This document shows, one piece after another, positions 34,618-41,536 of a DNA stretch of 44,083 bases; the first letter of the stretch is position 1, and each line of letters opens with the position of its first letter. The stretch comes from a virus. The stretch is taken from positions 1 through 44,083 of IMG/VR virus record IMGVR_UViG_3300029319_000110; one strand, given 5' to 3'. The notes under the pieces are model-generated. The model made no database searches and had not been told where the DNA came from. It saw only the letters and a program-made list of their open reading frames with translations. The position numbers and the translations under genes are program-made.

Positions 34618-36654
34618 ATGGCAAAAGAAAGTCCCGCAAATTTATTTAGAAGACTAACAAAGCTTTTTAGAAGCGGCCCTGTCATCAAAAGAAAAATTAA
34701 AAACTTTGATAAAGGAAACACACCGTCGTCAGCCTTTGAGGCTTTTAAACGAAATCAAAGTCAGGCTTATAGTGCCGCAATGAGTGCTTATGGCGCATAT
34801 GATAGAATGGCAAGATATAGTGATTTTTCAGAAATGGAATACACCCCTGAGATTGCAGGAGCTTTGGACATTTATGCGGAAGAGACTGTTGCTGCTGATG
34901 AACAAGGTAAAGTTTTGCACATATATTCAGAGAATTCTCAAATAAGAAAAGTTCTAGAAGAAATGTTTTATGATACTTTAAATATTGAATTCAATTTAAC
35001 TTCTTGGGCCCGAAATCTTGTTAAATATGGTGATTTCTTTTTATTTAACGACATAAGTCCTGAATTCGGTGTTATCAACGCGTACCCTTTACCAATATCA
35101 GAAATTGAAAGAGAAGAAGGATACGACCCGAAAGATCCCATGGCAGTAAGATTTAGATGGGTGACACAAGGTAATCAAGTCTTAGAAAATTGGCAAGTAT
35201 CACATATGAGATTGTTAGGTAATGATGCTTTTTTACCCTATGGATCATCAATACTTGAGCCGGCACGTAGAATATGGCGTCAATTAATTCTTCTAGAAGA
35301 TGCAATGATGGTATTTAGAATAGTTAGAGCACCTGCAAGAAGAGCATTTTATATTGACGTAGGTAACGTCCCACCAGAGGAAATACCTAATTATATGGAA
35401 CAAGCGCAAGCTTCTTTGAAAAAATCATCGATTGTCGATAGAAGTACAGGCCGCGTTGATTTAAGATATAACCCGCTATCGATTGATGAAGACTACTTTA
35501 TTCCAGTTAGAGGTGGAGAAAGTGGTACAAAAATTGATCCAATTGAAGGTCAACAGATATCAGGTGAGACAACTGATGTTGAGTATATTCAGAAAAAATT
35601 ATTTGCTGCGTTAAAGGTTCCAAAAGCTTACTTAGGATACGAAGAAGGGCTGGGCAGTAAAGCCACTCTATCTCAGCAGGATATAAGATTTGCGCGATCA
35701 ATTGCAAGAGTTCAAAGAACTGTTTTGGCAGAGTTAAACAAACTGGCAATCATTCATCTATACTGCAATGGATTTTCTGGCGAGGATTTATTGGATTTTA
35801 CATTAAATCTATCAACACCTTCAACGATATCACAGCTTCAAAAATTAGAGTTAATAAAGACAAGGTTCGAAACAGCAACAGTTGTTGCTGGTCTACCGGC
35901 AGGTGTTGATAGACGATGGATACAAAAAAACGTCTTAAGGTTAACGGATGAAGAAATAAGTAATATTCAAAGAGGCTTGAAAGACGACAAACTACAAGAT
36001 TTAACAATTGAATCAGTTCAATTAGAAGCACCTGAACCTGAAGCTGCCGCCCCCGCTGGGGATGCTGGGGGTGAACCCATGGGAGACTTTGGAGGATTTG
36101 GAGACGAAGCTGAACCTGCAGCAGAAGCTGAACCTGCAGCAGAAGCTGAACCGATAGCAGAGTTAAATCTAGATGATGAAGATGCACCCATTAAAGTTGA
36201 TAACGTCGTCAAAAAAATAACAGCATTATTATCGGAGGATGAAAAGCTTTCCAAAACATTAATTGAAGATGAAGATGAAGAAGATACTAACGATAAAAAA
36301 AGAAAAGAAGCTCATCACAAAGTTAAAGAAAAAAATAGAAAAGCTCAAGTTAAAGAAAAAAGAGGTTTGACCGGAGCGACAAATTATGCTGCATATACAA
36401 CAAAAGATAAAGATTTCACAGGAATGAAAAAAGAATTGACAGATATTAAGAAATCTTGGAAGTCTCCTGATATTAATGAGGAACATTATAGGGAGGATTT
36501 CAATTTAGATGAATACTTAGATAATAAGATACAACAAAATGCAACCATGACAGGAAGAATAAAGTCAGCATTAAATTCATTGGATGACCACATTAACTCA
36601 AAACCTCGCGTAATCTCTGAGAGCGATAATTCATCAGGGGAGAAAGATGACTAA
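34618..36654 (+). CDS. gp20: Portal protein (T4 gp20-like) with long charged C-terminal extension
   Basis: 678 residues against 524 in T4. The core shows typical T4-type portal sequence: ARYSDFSEMEYTPEIAGALD, YAEETVAADEQG, a WQVSHMRLLG segment and ARRAFYIDVGNVPP, with the LFAALKVPKAYLGYEEGLGSKA stretch near 330-350. After about residue 460 comes an extra 200-residue tail: a Pro/Gly/Ala/Glu-rich region with three six-residue AEPAAE repeats, then a highly charged Lys/Glu segment and a helical end. The core forms the dodecameric packaging channel. The extension could sit inside the capsid and contact scaffold or DNA; that is inference. Confidence 0.9.
   Translation: MAKESPANLFRRLTKLFRSGPVIKRKIKNFDKGNTPSSAFEAFKRNQSQAYSAAMSAYGAYDRMARYSDFSEMEYTPEIAGALDIYAEETVAADEQGKVLHIYSENSQIRKVLEEMFYDTLNIEFNLTSWARNLVKYGDFFLFNDISPEFGVINAYPLPISEIEREEGYDPKDPMAVRFRWVTQGNQVLENWQVSHMRLLGNDAFLPYGSSILEPARRIWRQLILLEDAMMVFRIVRAPARRAFYIDVGNVPPEEIPNYMEQAQASLKKSSIVDRSTGRVDLRYNPLSIDEDYFIPVRGGESGTKIDPIEGQQISGETTDVEYIQKKLFAALKVPKAYLGYEEGLGSKATLSQQDIRFARSIARVQRTVLAELNKLAIIHLYCNGFSGEDLLDFTLNLSTPSTISQLQKLELIKTRFETATVVAGLPAGVDRRWIQKNVLRLTDEEISNIQRGLKDDKLQDLTIESVQLEAPEPEAAAPAGDAGGEPMGDFGGFGDEAEPAAEAEPAAEAEPIAELNLDDEDAPIKVDNVVKKITALLSEDEKLSKTLIEDEDEEDTNDKKRKEAHHKVKEKNRKAQVKEKRGLTGATNYAAYTTKDKDFTGMKKELTDIKKSWKSPDINEEHYREDFNLDEYLDNKIQQNATMTGRIKSALNSLDDHINSKPRVISESDNSSGEKDD
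36109..36162 (+). repeat. Three tandem 18-base repeats in the portal gene
   Basis: GCTGAACCTGCAGCAGAA occurs twice in exact tandem at 36109-36126 and 36127-36144, with a diverged third copy at 36145-36162. In protein the array reads AEPAAE, AEPAAE, AEPIAE within the C-terminal extension. Exact copies suggest recent slippage and likely length variation between relatives. Confidence 0.8.
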
Positions 36655-37489
36655 ACACAACAAAAAAAGAAATGTAGGACTCGTTTACGAACAACTACTC
36701 AGGTACATATCAGAAAATATCATCAATGATAATCTAGGTAATTCAAAAAAAGCTGTTAAAATCTTAGAGAGAAGATTTAAAAAGGATACAGAACTTTATA
36801 AAGAATTTAGGCTTTTTAATGCCTTGGCAAAGTCATCTGTTAGCGGTACACATATTGCTGCAGGTATTCTTGCTGAAGCGAAGAATGCAATTAAGCGAAT
36901 TGATTCTAAACAACTCCAAAAAGAAAAATCATTACTTATAAAAGATATAAACTACGAATTGAACGAATCTAATTTTTACCACAGAAAGATTGAAGATTAT
37001 AAGACGTATGCGACAATACAAACACTCTTTAACGAGTGGAGAAAAGGTGATTTATCTAATCTAAAAAAAGTTGTTGAATTTGAAAGAGCCGTTGTTGAAC
37101 ATCTAATGGAAAATAAAATTTCAAATACTGATATCGTTTTAGATGAAAGGTCTGATCATCTTGTTTTTAAAGTTTTATCTGAAAAAATTAATCAAAAGTA
37201 CAATTCAAGCTTGTCCCCAGAACAGAAAGACATTATAAGAAATTATGCAATTTATAATAATGATCCCCAAGCATTAGGAGTTTTCTTAGAAAACTTAAAA
37301 GTTAAATCAATGGGAATATTAGAAAATTTTAGAAAAGACTCTGATAATCAAGTTTTATTATCAAAGATTGATATGGTTTATGAAAATATTAATATTTTGC
37401 CTACGCAAGGTATTGATGACGAAATTATTAAAAAGTTTTTAGTTGTTTCAAATTTAAAAGACCAATTACTAAGGAAAGAAAATGAGTAA
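36647..37489 (+). CDS. Hypothetical protein between portal and prohead protease
   Basis: 280 residues, overlapping both neighbours by eight bases (ATGACTAA and ATGAGTAA), so it is translationally coupled to portal and protease. Mostly helical and basic (NSKKAVKILERRFKKDTELYKEF, HIAAGILAEAKNAIKRI), without signal peptide. T4 keeps the small prohead core proteins gp67 and gp68 in this position. This protein is larger and I see no similarity to them, but a role in prohead core or vertex assembly is suggested by place. Confidence 0.6.
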   Translation: MTKHNKKRNVGLVYEQLLRYISENIINDNLGNSKKAVKILERRFKKDTELYKEFRLFNALAKSSVSGTHIAAGILAEAKNAIKRIDSKQLQKEKSLLIKDINYELNESNFYHRKIEDYKTYATIQTLFNEWRKGDLSNLKKVVEFERAVVEHLMENKISNTDIVLDERSDHLVFKVLSEKINQKYNSSLSPEQKDIIRNYAIYNNDPQALGVFLENLKVKSMGILENFRKDSDNQVLLSKIDMVYENINILPTQGIDDEIIKKFLVVSNLKDQLLRKENE

Positions 37490-38084
37490 AAAAATGAAAC
37501 TATTAACAGAATGGACTCCTTTTTCTTATGACAAACAAGTGTTAAAAGAACAAAAGGATAAATATGGCAAAATGATGTTAAAAGGAATCATACAAAGAGC
37601 CAATACACTAAATCAGAATGGAAGAATATACCCGCAATCAATACTTTCTAGAGAAATAATGAATTACCAAAAATTAATTCAAGAGAATAGAGCGCTTGGT
37701 GAGTGTGATCATCCGGATAGTTCTGTCGTAGAATTAAAAAATGCTTCTCATATTGTTCGCGAAGCAAAAATGGAAGGTGACAATGTCTATGGCGTCATTG
37801 AAATACTAGACACACCATCAGGAAAAATTATTCAAAGTCTTATAGAGAGCGGAGTAACTTTAGGAATATCTTCTAGAGGCGTAGGCTCAACAAAAAGACA
37901 AGGTGATACACAGGTTGTGCAAGATGATTTTCAACTAATTTGTTTTGACATGGTTTCTGAGCCTAGCACACCTGGTGCCTTTATGTTAAGTGAAGGTAAA
38001 GAGATATCTCAAAAAGAGGTTGATAGATGTTTTAACAAGACCGACAAAATCGATAGAATATTTAATGATATTTTAAGGTGGTAG
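37482..38084 (+). CDS. gp21: Prohead core protease (T4 gp21-like)
   Basis: 200 residues (T4 gp21 is 212). Conserved blocks are NGRIYPQSIL near 47, ALGECDHPDSS near 74 with the catalytic His, GDNVYGVIE near 101, and LGISSRGVGS near 127 with the catalytic Ser. These are the marks of the T4-type serine prohead protease, which matures the capsid by cutting after (L/I)xE in the coat precursor, scaffold and internal proteins. The capsid precursor here has such a site (LRE|A at 61/62), and several tagged proteins have similar ones. A second in-frame ATG at 37494 is possible. Confidence 0.9.
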   Translation: MSKKMKLLTEWTPFSYDKQVLKEQKDKYGKMMLKGIIQRANTLNQNGRIYPQSILSREIMNYQKLIQENRALGECDHPDSSVVELKNASHIVREAKMEGDNVYGVIEILDTPSGKIIQSLIESGVTLGISSRGVGSTKRQGDTQVVQDDFQLICFDMVSEPSTPGAFMLSEGKEISQKEVDRCFNKTDKIDRIFNDILRW

Positions 38085-38088
38085 TAAT

Positions 38089-38601
38089 ATGCAAAAATTG
38101 AGTAGAAATATTTTAAAAGAAATTGTAAAGGAATGTATTGTAGAAATATTTGAAGAAAGCTTTTTTGGTGGTCCAGGTGAATTAATGAATGAAAATGTAC
38201 AACACTATCAAAGTGATCGCAATCAAACAAGCGCTAGAAGGACGTCAAGGAGACCCCAGCGCAGTAATCAACAAAACATTTCAAGGAGAAAAGGCCTGGA
38301 TAATATTTCCTATGCTAGCGAAGAAAAAAGTCGGCCAGTTCAAAACGAAGCATTTAATAGAAAGATTAATAATATAACTTCTAACATGACTTCTGACCCT
38401 GTGATGACAGATATATTTAAAGATACGGCTGCAACAACTTTACAGTCACAAATTGGTGCAGAAACCAACAAAGGAATGCATGTGCTGGCCGGTGGAGACT
38501 CGGCCGCTAAACAAGCATATCATTCTGATCCAACTGAATTATTTGCTGAATCTGCTTCTAAGTGGGCCTCATTAGCTTTTGCTGATCCTATTAAGAAATA
38601 G
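38089..38601 (+). CDS. Tagged putative internal head protein
   Basis: 170 residues. The N-terminus (QKLSRNILKEIVKECIVEIF, then EES) is another copy of the tag helix and contains IFE|E as a possible protease site. It is followed by a basic Arg/Gln/Asn-rich, probably disordered stretch near residues 45-70 (SARRTSRRPQRSNQQ) that suits DNA contact. The C-terminal third is helical and ends with FAESASKWASLAFADP, reminiscent of the scaffold C-terminus nearby. Location directly behind the protease gene fits a prohead core or packaged protein. Function inferred only. Confidence 0.6.
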   Translation: MQKLSRNILKEIVKECIVEIFEESFFGGPGELMNENVQHYQSDRNQTSARRTSRRPQRSNQQNISRRKGLDNISYASEEKSRPVQNEAFNRKINNITSNMTSDPVMTDIFKDTAATTLQSQIGAETNKGMHVLAGGDSAAKQAYHSDPTELFAESASKWASLAFADPIKK

Positions 38602-38672
38602 TTGGGATAATTTTTATTAGTGTGGATATTTAGTATTGACATGATAAAACATTTGTATCCGGAGGTATCAAA

Positions 38673-38891
38673 ATGTCAAACATTAAAAAATTAACCCCTA
38701 AACTCCTTCAAAAACTTATACGCGAAGAGAAACAAAGACTTTTTGAAGAAAAAAAAGAATCAATTGCTCAAAAAGAAGCTAATAAAGATGAAACGATAGC
38801 TAGTTTAGCGATACAAGAAGTTCGTCATTTGCTTAAAATTAAAAAGATTAGAGAACAAAGACGCATTTTGAGAAATAAAAGAAAGAAATAA
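38673..38891 (+). CDS. Small charged tagged protein, possible prohead core component
   Basis: 72 residues with a strong CGGAGG site. The N-terminus LTPKLLQKLIREEKQRLFEE is a tag-like helix and the whole protein is a continuous Lys/Glu/Arg-rich helix. T4 gp67 is a similarly small (80-residue) charged prohead core protein in the same neighbourhood, so this could be a functional counterpart, although there is no sequence identity I can point to. Confidence 0.5.
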   Translation: MSNIKKLTPKLLQKLIREEKQRLFEEKKESIAQKEANKDETIASLAIQEVRHLLKIKKIREQRRILRNKRKK

Positions 38892-38916
38892 TTTTTAAAA
38901 CAACCAGGAGATTGAT

Positions 38917-39441
38917 ATGTCTACTAATAAACAAACGCTTGTTGAATATTCAACTGTTTTAGCAAAAGATAAAGGGACTAGCAAAACAGCTAATTTGCAA
39001 AGCATGTTTCCTGGATCTCCAATTCACGCTGGTGAACTAACTGATGTTGAACGTTTAGAATTTTTTCAAAATCTTTTGGATTTAGATAATATAGATTCAG
39101 ACCCACTACACGCTGCAGGCGGATACTATGGTCTTCCAAATATTGATATGAATTATATTGAAAATGGCATGCCTAATATGGCTGACGTTCAAACTGGAGG
39201 CGGCGGATTACCTGCTTCACCTTACGCTCCAAACCCAACATCACCAGGACCTGGCAGTACATCAGCTGCTAATCAACCTGCTTATGATGGTGAGATTAAA
39301 AATATAAATACGATTAATAATTTTGGAACAGGACAAGGCGGGTTAGTTGAGCCAAACGTAACATCTAAGAATATTGCTAGCCAAAAAATTGGGGAATATG
39401 TTTCAGGCCGTTCTTATCAAGGATCTGATGGATTAAGCTAA
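38917..39441 (+). CDS. Hypothetical protein in the head gene cluster
   Basis: 174 residues with a CAGGAG site. The first 70 residues are helical and polar (DVERLEFFQNLLDLDN); the rest is Gly/Pro/Asn-rich and probably extended (GGGGLPASPYAPNPTSPGPG). There is no recognisable motif. Its stop overlaps the start of the next gene by one base. Its place between protease and scaffold suggests a head-assembly role. Confidence 0.5.
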   Translation: MSTNKQTLVEYSTVLAKDKGTSKTANLQSMFPGSPIHAGELTDVERLEFFQNLLDLDNIDSDPLHAAGGYYGLPNIDMNYIENGMPNMADVQTGGGGLPASPYAPNPTSPGPGSTSAANQPAYDGEIKNINTINNFGTGQGGLVEPNVTSKNIASQKIGEYVSGRSYQGSDGLS

Positions 39442-40055
39442 TGTTTGACTGGCTTTTTGAAACTTACAATATTTCTAATTATGATACCCGCCCTGGTGCG
39501 GGTATTACGCTAATACCTAATAAAACTTTAGGTTTAACAGTTGGGTCAGAGCGACCGCTTTATCCTAAAGAAGAAATCATTGATGAAGATGACGATGAGA
39601 GCGAAGAGTTTTCTGAAGATGCTTCAACAAATGATGCAATCGCTAAGAAGTTGAATATGAATCCAGCACAAAATATTGATCCGCAAAGGTCAACTGTTGG
39701 TTTGGGTAGTACAAGGTTCCACCTAGAAGAAGAAGCAGATCATACAAACATGGTTGTTAAAGGATTAAGCCCAAGGTTGACTTACCGAGGAGCTTCAAGT
39801 AAAGGAACAGAGTATGGCACGACTTTTATTCGTAGTCGACCTGGTAGAAAAACTGGGACACAATACGGGACTAGTCGTGCGCCTATTGATTTAGAAATGG
39901 ATGATCCTTTAATGTTCGGAGAAGAGCCTAAAGATAAGTTTGAATTATCTTTTTTGAAACAACAAAGAAATTTAGAAAAAATACGCAAATTATCTGATTC
40001 TTTAGAAAACGATAAAAAAAGTGGTTATTTAAGAAAAGCAAAGAATATGTATTAA
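39441..40055 (+). CDS. Hypothetical protein upstream of the scaffold
   Basis: 204 residues, coupled to the previous gene through TAATG. It has an acidic patch near residues 47-61 (EEIIDEDDDESEEFSED), a central stretch rich in Gly, Arg and Thr (YRGASSKGTEYGTTFIRSR) and a helical, charged C-terminus (LKQQRNLEKIRKLSDSLEN). I recognise no family. A prohead core or head-decoration component is possible from position only. Confidence 0.5.
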   Translation: MFDWLFETYNISNYDTRPGAGITLIPNKTLGLTVGSERPLYPKEEIIDEDDDESEEFSEDASTNDAIAKKLNMNPAQNIDPQRSTVGLGSTRFHLEEEADHTNMVVKGLSPRLTYRGASSKGTEYGTTFIRSRPGRKTGTQYGTSRAPIDLEMDDPLMFGEEPKDKFELSFLKQQRNLEKIRKLSDSLENDKKSGYLRKAKNMY

Positions 40056-40081
40056 GGAACAAAAAAACGGAGATTGTCATA

Positions 40082-41503
40082 ATGACTAATGGTTTATTTG
40101 AAGAAGCTATAGCGGATGCAAAAAAAATTCGTGAAGTCGCTGAAGAAAATGCTAAGAAAGCAATTTTGGAAGCTGTAACACCGAAGATTAGAGATTTTAT
40201 TGAATCTCAGATATTAGAACAAGATTCTAATTCCGACGATAGCTTAAATGAAGAAAAAGATTTAAAAAGCACACAAGAGGATACAGAAGATTTTTCAAAC
40301 TCAATTGATGAGACTGTTGAATTAGATGAGTCTGCTATTAGTGCTTTATTAAAATTGATTGGTGAAGATTCATCAGCAATTAAAAATGGGTCTCGGGACG
40401 TAATGGCTCTTGCTCTTAGTGAAGCTGTCTCTAGACTTTCTGCCTCTGAACAGAGGAAATTATACAACATGACTCAAAAAATTGATGAACGTGTTGAGAA
40501 TTTAAATTCTAGAGACCTATATAATAACAAGGAGAACAATATGACGTCTAGAGAAAAATACTATGAAGTAGATCTTGAAGCTTTGAGAGAGGCTTTAAAT
40601 GAGGATTATAATAACCCCATGGGTGAAATGGGTGGTCCAATGTACGAGGGAGAACACGAAGATGAGGAAGGGGAAGGTGATGATTTAGATCTTCCTGATA
40701 TGCCCGATGAAGCAGATCCAGCTGACGATTTAGTTGGTGAAGCTGAGGGTGACATGATTCCTCGTGAAGAAGTTGAAAGGCAGATCGCAGAACTGATCGC
40801 AGATTTAGATCTAGATCTTGAAGGGGATGCTGGTGGTGATGAACCCCCACCTTTAGATCTTGGAGAAGAAGAGCCTGAAGCCCTTGAAGAGGTTTTTGAG
40901 ATTGATCCTGCAATGCTTAGAAGCGAACTAAGGAGAATCAGAGCAAATCTTAGCGAAGGTGAGCTAGGATTAGCAGGAGAAAAAGGTTTATCAAAGGATA
41001 TGGAACATCACTTTGGAGGAAAAGGTCACAAGAACGCTGGTAAAGGCGGACAATTTGGTGGCGGTAAGCCCGGGAAAGATGTTTTGGCAGAGTTTAGAAA
41101 TACTTTGCGTAATCAGAGACGCCAAAATGGCGCTTTGCAAAATAAGCTGACAAAATACAGAAGTGCCGTTCAAACACTTCGTGAGCAGTTAGAGGAGCTT
41201 AATCTTTTTAATGCTAAGCTACTCTATGTTAATAAGTTGCTTCAAAACAAGAATATCAATGAATCGCAAAAGCGATCAATTGTTCAAGCTTTAGATGAAG
41301 CTAAAGATCTTAGAGAAGCAAAAGTTCTTTATAAGAGCTTAACTGAGTCCTTTTCAAGTGGATCACGTTCAAGCAAGAACACTCTTAACGAATCTATTCG
41401 AATGGGTGCATCTTCTAGAACAACAAAGTCTGGTAGTTCAGTATCTAACTCCGCTTCTGGCGAAGTTGATAGATGGGCTAAATTGGCTGGACTCAAAAGA
41501 TAA
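40082..41503 (+). CDS. gp22: Prohead scaffold/core protein (T4 gp22-like), possibly two fused units
   Basis: 473 residues (T4 gp22 is 269), very acidic. The C-terminal part has the scaffold pattern: a coiled coil (NGALQNKLTKYRSAVQTL), then LNLFNAKLLYVNKLLQNKN, ESQKRSIVQALDEAKDLREA and the terminal WAKLAGLKR. This resembles T4 gp22, where a coiled coil is followed by a STKDLTESQKEKVSALVEG-like segment. It should form the core around which the coat assembles and be degraded by the protease. Residues 1-153 look like a separate helical unit (LFEEAIADAKKIREVAEEN), and an in-frame ATG at 40541 has AAGGAG six bases upstream. A 320-residue product is therefore likely. Confidence 0.8.
   Translation: MTNGLFEEAIADAKKIREVAEENAKKAILEAVTPKIRDFIESQILEQDSNSDDSLNEEKDLKSTQEDTEDFSNSIDETVELDESAISALLKLIGEDSSAIKNGSRDVMALALSEAVSRLSASEQRKLYNMTQKIDERVENLNSRDLYNNKENNMTSREKYYEVDLEALREALNEDYNNPMGEMGGPMYEGEHEDEEGEGDDLDLPDMPDEADPADDLVGEAEGDMIPREEVERQIAELIADLDLDLEGDAGGDEPPPLDLGEEEPEALEEVFEIDPAMLRSELRRIRANLSEGELGLAGEKGLSKDMEHHFGGKGHKNAGKGGQFGGGKPGKDVLAEFRNTLRNQRRQNGALQNKLTKYRSAVQTLREQLEELNLFNAKLLYVNKLLQNKNINESQKRSIVQALDEAKDLREAKVLYKSLTESFSSGSRSSKNTLNESIRMGASSRTTKSGSSVSNSASGEVDRWAKLAGLKR
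40529..40543 (+). promoter_or_regulatory. Internal ribosome site and ATG in the scaffold gene
   Basis: AAGGAG at 40529-40534, six bases before an in-frame ATG at 40541 (codon 154), is as good as the sites of most annotated starts here. TAATAA in the -1 frame lies just upstream at 40522-40527. Confidence 0.55.
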
Positions 41504-41536
41504 ATTAAACTGCTATTACAATAAGGAGAAAATAAA

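Noticed and set aside
38636-38658. Promoter from TTGACA at 38636
   Set aside because: No -10 element lies at a workable distance; the region is probably just the leader of the small tagged protein.
38673-38891. Naming this gene T4 gp67
   Set aside because: Only size, charge and neighbourhood agree; there is no residue-level similarity that I can show.
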